A stretch of 64,000 nt of DNA from Alkalibacillus salilacus. GTDB taxonomy: Bacteria; Bacillota; Bacilli; Bacillales; Alkalibacillaceae. The notes below the pieces were generated by a model. The model saw only the letters and a list, made by a program, of their open reading frames with translations. It ran no database searches and was not told where the DNA came from. Positions 40,640 through 49,526 of the stretch are shown piece by piece. The translations under genes were made by a program, and so were the position numbers. Position 1 is the first letter of the stretch. Each line of letters starts with the position of its first letter. The DNA is taken from positions 310,001 to 374,000 of the forward strand of contig NZ_JAUSTQ010000001.1 of the NCBI RefSeq assembly GCF_030812915.1, given 5' to 3'.

Positions 40640-40942
40640 ATGAATGAAATCACAACAGATGAAGTGAAACAGTTACTTGAAAATAAAGAGGACGTAAATT
40701 TACTCGATGTTCGCGAACCAGAAGAAATTGAACAAGGGCATATTCCTGGCATCAAACATATTCCACTTGGTTCATTAGAAGAACGCAAAGACGAGTTAAG
40801 TCAAGATCAGGAGCATGTCGTCATTTGCCGTTCAGGTAACCGCAGTGGTAAAGCCGTTCAATACCTCGAGCAACATGGCTTCAATGCGAAGAATATGGTC
40901 GGTGGTATGCTTGATTGGAATGGTCCGGTAAAGCAGTCGTAA
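40640..40942 (+). CDS. Single-domain rhodanese (copy 2)
   Basis: A 100-aa rhodanese, a close paralogue of the protein at 37574 (shared VREP/VREA, GHIPG, CRSG-RSGKA-QYLE). Active loop CRSGNRSG. It is separated from the main sulfur locus by tauE and DUF202 and lacks a nearby CstR-type operator, so it may be regulated independently. ATG with AAGTGAGG. Confidence 0.92.
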   Translation: MNEITTDEVKQLLENKEDVNLLDVREPEEIEQGHIPGIKHIPLGSLEERKDELSQDQEHVVICRSGNRSGKAVQYLEQHGFNAKNMVGGMLDWNGPVKQS

Positions 40943-41042
40943 ATATTTGAAGCGGGATAATTGTTATCTTGTGAGAAAGGGTTTATCCACTCGTTTTCAA
41001 TATTTGAACATGTAACAAATAATTAAATATGTCATTAATGTA

Positions 41043-41086
41043 AGATGCCTACAGCGAAAGTTATCGTCGCGTAGGCATCTTTTTTA
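41043..41086 (+). terminator. Terminator after rhodanese copy 2
   Basis: AGATGCCTAC...GTAGGCATCT stem followed by TTTTTT. It also lies just past the convergent yvrJ stop. Confidence 0.82.
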
Positions 41087-41090
41087 ATGA

Positions 41091-41240
41091 TTAAAGTCTA
41101 GATTTAACATTTTCAATTAACGTTTTGATTGCAGAGGTTAGCTCTGAAAGCTTTTGTTCTAATCTGATTAATAGATAAATCGTGATCGCAATGGGAAAAC
41201 CAAAATTTCCTATAAGGTCATACAATAAAGTTACATTCAT
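41091..41240 (-). CDS. yvrJ: YvrJ-family small membrane protein
   Basis: A 49-aa protein: one membrane helix with GNFGFPIAITIYLLIRLE, then a charged helix LEQKLSELTSAIKTL. This is the YvrJ pattern. ATG at 41240 with AAGGAGG upstream. In B. subtilis yvrJ is a target of the SigO-RsoA sigma factor; here it diverges from the sigO-like gene, which supports the assignment. Function unknown. Confidence 0.82.
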   Translation of the reverse strand: MNVTLLYDLIGNFGFPIAITIYLLIRLEQKLSELTSAIKTLIENVKSRL

Positions 41241-41295
41241 TTTATACCCCTCCTTAATTCCCTAAAGAGAGGTAGAAAAATAAATATATACTTGT

Positions 41296-41324
41296 TTGAA
41301 AATAAAAGTACTTAACTATATAAT
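41296..41324 (+). promoter_or_regulatory. Promoter of the sigO-like gene
   Basis: TTGAAA (41296), 17-bp spacer, TATAAT (41319). A SigO-dependent promoter in the same gap is possible but I cannot define it. Confidence 0.55.
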
Positions 41325-41404
41325 AGAACACACGTTCGATTTTTTGATAAAAAAAGTTGATTACTTGATGATTATTTCTCTTTTTAAATTAAGGAGGAAT
41401 GGAT

Positions 41405-41971
41405 ATGTACGAGGCTTATCATTGTGTAGATGAATTTGTTAATCAGAATCCTGAGTTATTCGAACAACCGATCATAAAAAGTTTTTTCCAAGAACAAGAT
41501 CATTTTCTTTTGCTTAAAAAAGCGATTGAGTATAACGATGAAAATGCAAACCAAGAATTAAATCAGCAGTTTATTAAGTTTTATATGACATATAGGTTGG
41601 TTAGTTATATATCAGTATTATCTAGAAGGTATACCAATGACTATGATCAAAAGCTAAAAAAGCACCAAGATCGTCATGTCTTAATTCTTGATAAACCAGC
41701 GTCAGAAGATGATGATACAGCTATTATTGATTTATTTCCTGCAGAACATGACGCTTATGATTTGCATGGAACTATAACAGACATATTTTCCGATGAGAGA
41801 CTCATAAATGCGATCAATGACCTGTCTAAGAAGAAAAAACGTATTTTAGAGTTAACGTTCATGGGGCAGTTATCAATTAAGGAGATTGCAGAATACTTCA
41901 ATGATAGTTCTCAGAACATCTCTAAGCATAAGCGAGATGCTGTTAAAAAAATTAAAAGTAAATTGAGTTAG
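41405..41971 (+). CDS. sigO: SigO-like sigma factor subunit (YvrI type)
   Basis: A 188-aa protein with a sigma region-4 helix-turn-helix at the C-terminus (ILELTFMGQLSIKEIAEYF, then SSQNISKHKRDAVKKIKSKL). The N-terminal half is helical and lacks a full recognizable region 2. Next to rsoA-like and yvrJ genes it fits SigO (YvrI) of the split SigO-RsoA factor, which in B. subtilis drives oxdC and yvrJ under acid stress. ATG at 41405 with AAGGAGG 7 nt upstream; the ATG at 41399 overlaps that site. Confidence 0.75.
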   Translation: MYEAYHCVDEFVNQNPELFEQPIIKSFFQEQDHFLLLKKAIEYNDENANQELNQQFIKFYMTYRLVSYISVLSRRYTNDYDQKLKKHQDRHVLILDKPASEDDDTAIIDLFPAEHDAYDLHGTITDIFSDERLINAINDLSKKKKRILELTFMGQLSIKEIAEYFNDSSQNISKHKRDAVKKIKSKLS

Positions 41972-41996
41972 TCAGTTGTAGAAAGGAGAGAAAGAT

Positions 41997-42200
41997 ATGG
42001 AGAACTTCGATGAAAATATCATCATTCATGAAACGTTGAAGATGATGAAGCCAAAAATTAAGAAGAGCATCAATCATACCAACTACCAAGAGCAAGAGGA
42101 CGTGGAGCAGGAAATCAATTTGAAGGTGGTCGAAGCTGTGAAAAGTGAGAAAATCAAGCCGATTGATTTCTGGGAATTTGTTGAGAAGAATAAAAAGTAA
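41997..42200 (+). CDS. rsoA: RsoA-like co-sigma subunit
   Basis: A 67-aa helical, charged protein (NIIIHETLKMMKPKIKKSI, then QEQEDVEQEINLKVVEAV) that resembles sigma region 2 core-binding helices (NYQEQEDVEQEI is like the region 2.1-2.2 pattern). Follows the sigO-like gene by 25 bp with GAAAGGAG. Matches the size and place of B. subtilis RsoA, the partner that supplies region 2. Confidence 0.72.
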   Translation: MENFDENIIIHETLKMMKPKIKKSINHTNYQEQEDVEQEINLKVVEAVKSEKIKPIDFWEFVEKNKK

Positions 42201-42350
42201 TAGAACAGTAAAAATTAGATTTTCCTCATGCAAAAATTAGGTGATTTTAAGTTCATCACTTTTAATATAAAGCGATTTCATATACAATATGAGTACAGAA
42301 TTTTTAAACAATTAAATAAGTTTGACAACAATTCGAATGAGGTGATGGTC

Positions 42351-44066
42351 ATGAGTGAAAACGTTTTAAAAGGTAGTAACAAACAACACAACTTAAACAA
42401 TTATGAAGAAACATACCAAAACTTCAGCTGGGATGAAGCGAAACAGAACTTCACTTGGCATGAGACAGGTAAAGTGAATATCGCATATGAAGCGGTCGAT
42501 CGTCATGCCGAAAATCCCGATAAAAAAGATCAGGTCGCGTTACAATACGTCTCACCTGACCGCAAGGAATCCTTAACATTTGATCAGTTGAAAAAACAAA
42601 GTAATCAGTTTGCGAATGTGTTAAAAGATCAAGGCATTGAGAAGGGTGATCGCGTGTTTTTATTCATGCCGAGATCGCCTGAATTTTACGCGAGCTTCTT
42701 AGGTGTTTTGAAAGTCGGTGCCATTGCTGGTCCGTTGTTTGAAGCATTCATGGAGCAGGCGGTACAAGACCGTTTGGAAGATAGTGAAGCAGTTATGCTC
42801 ATTACGACGCCTGAATTATTATCACGCGTACCTGAAGATCAATTGCCTGACTTAAAGAAAGTCGTCTTAGTCGGTGATTCAACTGATATTCCAGATGGTT
42901 ATATCGATTATCATCAAGAGATGGCACAAGCGAGTGAATCATTCGATCTTGAATGGGTCGATTTAGAAGACGGTATGGTGATTCACTATACATCAGGTTC
43001 AACAGGTAAACCAAAAGGGGTTTATCATGTTCATAATGCGATGATCCAACATTATCAAACGGGTAAATGGGTACTTGATTTACAAGAAAATGATGTGTAT
43101 TGGTGTACTGCTGACCCCGGTTGGGTAACTGGCACGAGCTATGGTATCTTTGCGCCGTGGTTAAACGGGGTGACGAATGTCGTTGTTGGTGGTCGTTTTA
43201 GTCCTGAGGCATGGTACGGAACAATAGATGATTACCAAATTTCCGTATGGTATTCTGCACCAACGGCATTTCGTAAGTTAATGAGCTCAGGTAAAGAAAT
43301 CGTAGATGACTTTAAATTAGATAGTGTGCGTCATATTTTAAGTGTCGGTGAACCGTTAAATCCAGAAGTGATTCATTGGGGCAAAAAAGCCTTTAATCTA
43401 CGGATTCACGATACGTGGTGGATGACTGAAACTGGTGCGCAATTGATCTGTAACTATCCAACGATGGATATTCGTCCTGGTTCGATGGGTAAACCGATTC
43501 CAGGTGTAACCGCAGCGATCGTGGATGACCAAGGTGAAGAATTGCCACCAAACCAAATGGGTAACTTAGCGATTAAAGCGGGTTGGCCAGCTCAGATGCG
43601 TGCGATTTGGAAACGCCCTGAGAAATTCGAAAGTTATTTCTTAAACGGTTGGTACGTGTCTGGTGATAGTGCTTACCAAGATGAAGATGGCTACTTCTGG
43701 TTCCAAGGACGTTTAGATGATGTCATTAATACATCAGGTGAACGTGTCGGTCCATTTGAAGTCGAAAGTAAGTTAATCGAACATGAAGCTGTTGCTGAAG
43801 CGGGTGTCATCGGTAAGCCAGACCCTGAACGTGGTGAGATCATTAAAGCGTTTGTTGCGCTTAATGACGGTTATGAAGAATCGGAAGACTTATTAGAAGA
43901 AATTCGTCAGTTCGTGAAGAAAGGTTTCGCGGCTCATGCAGCTCCACGTGAAATCGAAGTGACTCATGCCATTCCGAAAACACGTAGTGGTAAGATTATG
44001 CGCCGACTATTGAAATCACGTGAACTAGGCCTGCCAGAAGGCGATACGTCGACGTTGGAAGAATAA
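42351..44066 (+). CDS. acsA: Acetyl-CoA synthetase AcsA
   Basis: A 571-aa AMP-forming acetate-CoA ligase very close to B. subtilis AcsA (572 aa). Visible: YTSGSTGKPKG phosphate-binding loop, DTWWMTETGAQ, GDSAYQDEDGYFWFQGR, and KTRSGKIMRR with the lysine whose acetylation controls activity in the family. ATG at 42351 after GAGGTGA; the frame extends upstream but lacks homology and a ribosome-binding site. Followed by a terminator; no acuABC nearby. Confidence 0.96.
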   Translation: MSENVLKGSNKQHNLNNYEETYQNFSWDEAKQNFTWHETGKVNIAYEAVDRHAENPDKKDQVALQYVSPDRKESLTFDQLKKQSNQFANVLKDQGIEKGDRVFLFMPRSPEFYASFLGVLKVGAIAGPLFEAFMEQAVQDRLEDSEAVMLITTPELLSRVPEDQLPDLKKVVLVGDSTDIPDGYIDYHQEMAQASESFDLEWVDLEDGMVIHYTSGSTGKPKGVYHVHNAMIQHYQTGKWVLDLQENDVYWCTADPGWVTGTSYGIFAPWLNGVTNVVVGGRFSPEAWYGTIDDYQISVWYSAPTAFRKLMSSGKEIVDDFKLDSVRHILSVGEPLNPEVIHWGKKAFNLRIHDTWWMTETGAQLICNYPTMDIRPGSMGKPIPGVTAAIVDDQGEELPPNQMGNLAIKAGWPAQMRAIWKRPEKFESYFLNGWYVSGDSAYQDEDGYFWFQGRLDDVINTSGERVGPFEVESKLIEHEAVAEAGVIGKPDPERGEIIKAFVALNDGYEESEDLLEEIRQFVKKGFAAHAAPREIEVTHAIPKTRSGKIMRRLLKSRELGLPEGDTSTLEE

Positions 44067-44084
44067 GAATCTCAATTGATCAAT

Positions 44085-44126
44085 AGCACAGCACTCGGGC
44101 ATTATTTCCCAGTGCTGTGCTTTTTC
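44085..44126 (+). terminator. Terminator of acsA
   Basis: AGCACAGCACTCGGG and complement CCCAGTGCTGTGCT with TTTTT following. Confidence 0.88.
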
Positions 44127-44171
44127 TGTTAGTTTAAAAAGTTTATGGTGATTTGAATTATAAGTTAGCGC

Positions 44172-44385
44172 TTAGTTGTTGAATTATGATGAGCGAAGGT
44201 GGCTACTCCTGGTCGACTAAAAGTGGTCATGTCCTGTGACCAACGTCGACATTAGGCCGTCCTGGCCGTCACGGGAACAGCACGAGTCTCGAAACCCCGC
44301 AGGCCACGCTTTTCGGCCGAGGAGGCTCGAGCCGTGCCCGCGGAAAGCGTCCACCGAAAGTGAATCATAATAACAATAACGGACC
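44172..44385 (-). repeat. GC-rich dispersed hairpin repeat, copy 3 (long form)
   Basis: 214 bp between acsA and the N-monooxygenase gene, inverted relative to copies 1 and 2. On the minus strand it starts GGTCCGTTATTGTTATTATG and ends CATAATTCAACAACTAAG. It carries all conserved blocks and the GTCGAC-bounded module. Fills most of the 405-bp gap; nothing else is visible there. Confidence 0.93.
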
Positions 44386-44471
44386 ATAATTATTTATGAA
44401 ACAAGTTTAGATTCCCACAAAATAGGAAACTTAAATAAGTACAGACTACACAATAGAAAAAGGTGATCTTA

Positions 44472-45785
44472 ATGGATGATAAACTCTACACATTTATTGG
44501 TGTTGGCATTGGACCTTTCAATTTAGGCTTAGCCGCATTAACTGAAGATCTGGATGACGTTGACCGAATCTTTTTCGATGAAACGCCGAAAATGAATTGG
44601 CATCCTGGCATGTTAATTGACGGGATGGATTTACAAGTATCGTTTTTAGCTGATCTAGTGACATTCGCAGATCCAACGAGTCGTTACTCGTTTTTAAATT
44701 ATTTGCATGACCATGAACGACTTTATAAATTTTTCTTTTATCACCGTTTAGAAATTCCGCGTCAAGAATATAATGATTATTTACAGTGGGCAGCAGCTCA
44801 AATAAATGGCCTTTATTACGGTCATCGTGTGGTAGATGTGATTGATCATCATGACGATTCTGAACCCCATTATGAAGTGGTTGTAGAAGATGTAGAACAA
44901 GGTGGAACGTCACATTATTATGCAAAGCATGTCGTCATGGCAACAGGATCCAAACCGCTTGTGTTAAATGCAGCAGAAGATTTGCCGGAAGAAGATGTCT
45001 TGCATACGAGTCAATATTTAGATCAAAAAGATGAATTGTTAAAGTCTGACCATGTGACGGTGGTCGGATCAGGGCAAAGTGCAGCAGAAGTCTTTTATGA
45101 TTTATTACAAGAACGGAAGAATAACTCTTTTCATATTACGTGGTTTACGCGGAGTAAAGGGATTTTTCAGCTTGAAGCAGCCAGTATTGGACAGGAGTTT
45201 TTCTCTCCGAAGTATGTGGATTATTTCCATCAATTAGAGTTTGATAAACGCATACGGACATTAGAGACGTTAGATCCGTTGCGTAATGGGGTGGATGTGA
45301 AGACGTTGGATCATATTTACCATTTATTATATAATTTCTCGATTGGTGAATCGGATCCTCAAGTAACGATTCAACCGTTAACAGAAGTTAATGATATTAA
45401 GCAAAAAGACGGATCATATGAGCTGGTTTGTCAGCAGTGGCAAGAAGAACAATCATTTGAATATGACACTGAAAAAGTAGTGTTAGCGACAGGCTATAAG
45501 CCGGATATTCCTGAATGGTTTACCGACCGTTTTGAGGACAAAGTTAAATGGGAAAATAAAGATAAGTGGATGTATGATCTGACACGTGAATACCGACTGC
45601 AATTCAATGATGAGCGTGACCATCAGTTTTATGTGGTGACGAATCTTGAGCATTCCCACGGGACAGCAGCAACAAATTTAGGGCTTGCTGTTCAACGGAA
45701 TATGGAAATTATTAATGATATCGTTGGAAAACAGGTTTATAAGGCACAGGATCATGCGATTTTCCAACAATTTCGCTATGAGTAG
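44472..45785 (+). CDS. Siderophore-type lysine/ornithine N-monooxygenase
   Basis: A 437-aa flavin N-hydroxylase of the IucD/SidA family, which hydroxylates the side-chain amine of lysine or ornithine (or a diamine) for hydroxamate siderophores. Visible: FAD motif GVGIGPFNLGLA at residues 9-20, NADPH motif VVGSGQSAAEVFYDL near 195, and C-terminal VLATGYKPDIPEWF. ATG at 44472 after AGGTGA. No siderophore synthetase lies beside it, so substrate is open; it may be an orphan or serve genes elsewhere. Confidence 0.88.
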   Translation: MDDKLYTFIGVGIGPFNLGLAALTEDLDDVDRIFFDETPKMNWHPGMLIDGMDLQVSFLADLVTFADPTSRYSFLNYLHDHERLYKFFFYHRLEIPRQEYNDYLQWAAAQINGLYYGHRVVDVIDHHDDSEPHYEVVVEDVEQGGTSHYYAKHVVMATGSKPLVLNAAEDLPEEDVLHTSQYLDQKDELLKSDHVTVVGSGQSAAEVFYDLLQERKNNSFHITWFTRSKGIFQLEAASIGQEFFSPKYVDYFHQLEFDKRIRTLETLDPLRNGVDVKTLDHIYHLLYNFSIGESDPQVTIQPLTEVNDIKQKDGSYELVCQQWQEEQSFEYDTEKVVLATGYKPDIPEWFTDRFEDKVKWENKDKWMYDLTREYRLQFNDERDHQFYVVTNLEHSHGTAATNLGLAVQRNMEIINDIVGKQVYKAQDHAIFQQFRYE

Positions 45786-45866
45786 GATTGTGTGAAGTCG
45801 TTTGATTTTATAGGTAACGGGAATAGGGTTAATAACAAAAACGATAAGGTCAAGGAGGGGTTCGCT

Positions 45867-46376
45867 ATGTTTAAACGGATTGCGTGTCTCATGACGAATG
45901 AATTCGAAGACCGAGAATACACAGACCCAGCCTATGTGTTTCGTGAAGCGGGTCATTCAGTAGAAACGATTGAAAAACTGGGTGGTCAAGTTGTGAAAGG
46001 TAAGCGCGGGGAAGTTGAAGTAGCAGTTGATTATGGTATTGATGAAGTTGGTCCAGACCAATTCGATGCCCTATTTATCCCTGGAGGCTTTTCGCCTGAT
46101 CAACTTCGTGCAGACGACCGATTTGTTCAGTTTGCCAGTCAGTTTATGGATCAAGATAAACCTGTATTTGCGATTTGCCATGGACCACAGTTATTGATCA
46201 CAGCTAAAACCTTAAAAGACCGTCATGTAACAGGTTATGATTCTATTGTTGTCGACTTAGAAAATGCAGGTGCTATTTACCATGACCAGCCTGTTGTCGT
46301 GTGTCATAACCTTGTGACGAGTCGAAAGCCTGATGATATTCCAGATTTTAATCGTGAATCCTTAAAACAGTTATGA
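45867..46376 (+). CDS. DJ-1/PfpI-family protein
   Basis: A 169-aa PfpI/DJ-1-like protein with the nucleophile elbow AICHGPQLLITA near residue 104 and a glutamate-bearing N-terminus (ACLMTNEFEDREY). Relatives act as glyoxalases, chaperones or deglycases in stress. ATG at 45867 with AAGGAGGGG upstream. Lies between the N-monooxygenase and DUF3891 genes in the same direction. Confidence 0.9.
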   Translation: MFKRIACLMTNEFEDREYTDPAYVFREAGHSVETIEKLGGQVVKGKRGEVEVAVDYGIDEVGPDQFDALFIPGGFSPDQLRADDRFVQFASQFMDQDKPVFAICHGPQLLITAKTLKDRHVTGYDSIVVDLENAGAIYHDQPVVVCHNLVTSRKPDDIPDFNRESLKQL

Positions 46377-46425
46377 GCTAGGTCTATTTAGCTCATAACC
46401 TGTCCATAGAAGGTAGGGAGTTAGT

Positions 46426-47178
46426 ATGATTATAACAGAACGTGAAGATTCATTTATCATGATTCGCCAGCATGACCATGCGCTTGTAAGCGGCGAAATA
46501 GCGAAACAATGGTTGTCTAAAATTTTCGAAGGAGAAAATTGGCGTGACCAAGTAGAATACGCTGTGTCTCATCATGACTATGCCTGGATTCCCTTAGATG
46601 CACAACCCATTTTGAATGACGAAAAAAACCAACCGCATTCATTTATGGATTACCCTGTCAAACCGAAAGTTGATCACTATTCATGGGGAGTCGACCAGGT
46701 TCATAAGCACTCAGCATACGCAGCGTTATTATGTAGTTGGCATTATGCGTCATTTTTTGACCAACAATCTGATGATCCGACCATTTCCGAATTTATTACC
46801 CGGGAAATGAATCGACAACAATCGATTAAACAGCAGCAATTACCTGATGAATCTGAGCAAGATTTTCATTTTAAGTTACTGCAATTCTGTGATGATTTGT
46901 CGCTTTATATGTGCTTAAATGAACCAGGCACACCCAAGCATGAAGAGATTAACATGTTTAAGAACGGTTTTAGACAACAATTTCAAGGCTTGGACGAGCC
47001 TATACAAGCAAAATGGTTAGACGAACAACGGATTGCTGTTTCGCCTAACCCATTTAAAGAGTCATTTCATCTGACGATTCCTGTTAAGGAAGTGGATAAA
47101 AACTTAATTAACAATCGTGGTCTTCAGCAAGCGTTTGACTTAACGGAATTTGATGAACGCCATATCTATTTAGTTTAA
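46426..47178 (+). CDS. DUF3891 protein
   Basis: A 250-aa protein matching DUF3891, with histidine-rich IRQHDHALVSGEIAKQW at the start and AVSHHDYAWIPLD near residue 45, reminiscent of a metal-binding HD-like site. Function unknown. ATG with GTAGGGAG upstream. Its last 9 bp overlap the convergent yaaH 3' end. The gene contains a Noc-binding-site-like sequence at 46795. Confidence 0.8.
   Translation: MIITEREDSFIMIRQHDHALVSGEIAKQWLSKIFEGENWRDQVEYAVSHHDYAWIPLDAQPILNDEKNQPHSFMDYPVKPKVDHYSWGVDQVHKHSAYAALLCSWHYASFFDQQSDDPTISEFITREMNRQQSIKQQQLPDESEQDFHFKLLQFCDDLSLYMCLNEPGTPKHEEINMFKNGFRQQFQGLDEPIQAKWLDEQRIAVSPNPFKESFHLTIPVKEVDKNLINNRGLQQAFDLTEFDERHIYLV
46795..46808. promoter_or_regulatory. Noc-binding-site-like sequence
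   Basis: ATTACCCGGGAAAT differs at one position from the B. subtilis Noc consensus ATTTCCCGGGAAAT. Noc is encoded at 10.2-11.0 kb. It lies within the DUF3891 coding sequence. Confidence 0.4.
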
Positions 47179-48453
47179 TTTTCGAATATTAAATTCATGA
47201 TCAAGCAATGCCCAGTTCTGAGGGAAAGCTAAACCGAGTTTCCAATAACTAATTCCTCGCAAACCTTTTTCTTTAATAAGATCGAATTTGGCTTGAATAC
47301 TTCTGGCGTCTTCAAACCATACTTCGTGTTGGTTGCCATCTTCATCCCAATAATAGAAGTAAGGGGCTTGTGCTTCTTCATCGAACTCGATCGCTTGATT
47401 GTATTCACGGGCCAGTTGAATGCCTTGATTGGGACTAATGGCTTGGGCAGGGTCGCCGCCTTCTTCATAAGGTAATGTCCAGTCATAGCCATAAGTGTTT
47501 TGACCAAGCATAATCTTATCGGCAGGAATTTCAGTTAAAGCGTATTCGACCACATCGGTGACGGGACCAATCGGCGATACAGCCATTGCCGGACCACCAC
47601 TATAACCCCATTCATACGTCATGAGCACAACGAAATCGACAATGTCACCATGAGCTGCATAATCATGTGCTTCATACCATGCCCCTGTTTGTTCGGCACT
47701 TGTTTTTGGCGCAAGTGCTGTTGAAATCATCAAGCCTTCTGGAGATAAACGGTCTTTTGCTGTTTGGAGAAATTGATTATAAGCTTCACGTAAATCTGTT
47801 GGCAAGAATTCGAAGTCAAAATGAATATCTTGATACCCAACTTCGTTTGCTGTTGTAATAATTTGGTTAAATAATTCGTCTTGTACTTGCTCATTTGTTA
47901 GTATTCTACGGCCAAGCTCCTGGTCAAAGGAACCATCACGTAAATTGGTGATGACCATCATGAGTGCAGTCTGATTCTCGCTAGCAATCTCAGGTAATGG
48001 CTCAATTGGCGGTGGCGTTAATGTACCATCATCATTAACTTCATAACTAAATAATCCTAAGTAAGTTAATAATGGTGTGCGGTTGGCTGCAGATTCAATA
48101 AGTTGATCACTTACCGTGTCCCCGAACGGTTCGACATAGGCATTAGTGGATATAGTGGTTTTAGGTGCCTGAGGAACAGATAGGACTTGCCCAATCATTA
48201 AGGGTTCATTGTAATCCAAATCATTATACTCGGCTAAATCTTCAAACGGGATATTCAGTTTTTGACCAATAGAATAAAAACTATCACCAGCTTGCACCGT
48301 ATACTCATCAATAGGGATGACGAGTGTTTGCCCGACTACTAAATCATTTGGCGTTTCTAATTGATTAATCATAATCAATTCATCTGCTGATGCTTGATAA
48401 CGATTGGCGATTGAATATAAGGAATCACCTCGTTCGACTACATGAATTAACAT
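47170..48453 (-). CDS. yaaH: Spore germination glycosidase YaaH (LysM-GH18)
   Basis: A 427-aa protein, the same length as B. subtilis YaaH. Two N-terminal LysM domains (VERGDSLYSIANRYQAS and VQAGDSFYSIGQKLNIP), then a GH18 domain with the catalytic FDFEFLPTD motif near residue 215. The family degrades cortex fragments during germination and is packaged in the spore. Position between dgk/dck and tadA follows B. subtilis, though here an accessory block intervenes. Confidence 0.94.
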   Translation of the reverse strand: MLIHVVERGDSLYSIANRYQASADELIMINQLETPNDLVVGQTLVIPIDEYTVQAGDSFYSIGQKLNIPFEDLAEYNDLDYNEPLMIGQVLSVPQAPKTTISTNAYVEPFGDTVSDQLIESAANRTPLLTYLGLFSYEVNDDGTLTPPPIEPLPEIASENQTALMMVITNLRDGSFDQELGRRILTNEQVQDELFNQIITTANEVGYQDIHFDFEFLPTDLREAYNQFLQTAKDRLSPEGLMISTALAPKTSAEQTGAWYEAHDYAAHGDIVDFVVLMTYEWGYSGGPAMAVSPIGPVTDVVEYALTEIPADKIMLGQNTYGYDWTLPYEEGGDPAQAISPNQGIQLAREYNQAIEFDEEAQAPYFYYWDEDGNQHEVWFEDARSIQAKFDLIKEKGLRGISYWKLGLAFPQNWALLDHEFNIRKLN

Positions 48454-48538
48454 AAACGCACTCCTCTCACTTATTCTTTATGAATTTATGAGAGCTCAAT
48501 CGTTAATATGCATCCATGCCATGTTATAATGAGATTAG

Positions 48539-49009
<471 letters not shown>

Positions 49010-49037
49010 TTTGTTAACGAATTGGATTTCTTTGTTA

Positions 49038-49066
49038 TTGCAAATTCGATTTAAACGTAATATACT
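49038..49066 (+). promoter_or_regulatory. Promoter of the SRP RNA gene
   Basis: TTGCAA (49038), 17-bp spacer, TATACT (49061), followed about 45 nt later by the mature RNA, consistent with a processed precursor. Confidence 0.65.
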
Positions 49067-49110
49067 AGTATATGCGCTTTTGAAAAGGCGCTCTATAATT
49101 AAATGAACAC

Positions 49111-49384
49111 TTGCCGTGCTAGGTGGGGAGGTAGCGGTGCCCTGTAACCCACAATCCGCTATAGTGGGACTGAATTCCCGTCCGAGGTAAAGTAGCTTTA
49201 AGGTCTGACGTCAGTGCATAGTGTTGACGTCTGGGTCCTGTGCAACGAGAACCCGTGAACCCTGTCAGGTCCGGAAGGAAGCAGCAGTAAGCGGCCCCTC
49301 TTGTGTGTCGCAGGGCAACCTGGACCGAGCTAGAATCTGACGTAACGCTTATGGGTTACTTTATCGAAGATGGGTGCACGGCGT
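49111..49384 (+). ncRNA. scr: Signal recognition particle RNA (large, with Alu domain)
   Basis: About 270 nt. The Ffh-binding S-domain tip GTCAGGTCCGGAAGGAAGCAGC is present near 49264, with GGGCAACCTGG after it. Ends pair (TTGCCGTGC at 49111 with GCACGGC near 49375-49382). The length and Alu-like 5' domain (GGTGGGGAGG... TGTAACCCAC) are typical of Bacillus scRNA. Exact ends are estimates. Located between tadA and dnaX as in B. subtilis. Confidence 0.96.
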
Positions 49385-49398
49385 ACATAATGAAGACA

Positions 49399-49428
49399 AC
49401 TCACCTGTTAAGCGGGTGAGTTTTTTTA
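49399..49428 (+). terminator. Terminator of the SRP RNA
   Basis: ACTCACC-TGTTAAGC-GGGTGAGT with a run of seven T. Confidence 0.9.
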
Positions 49429-49526
49429 AGATATTACAACGACTACCAAACAATTGTATTACGTTTTGAAATGTCTGAATCGAATCGGTTATAATGGAAG
49501 AAGAGAAACTAAAGGAGACTACGTCC

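Noticed and set aside
42228-42350. Upstream extension of acsA
   Set aside because: No resemblance to AcsA and a good ribosome-binding site lies just before 42351.
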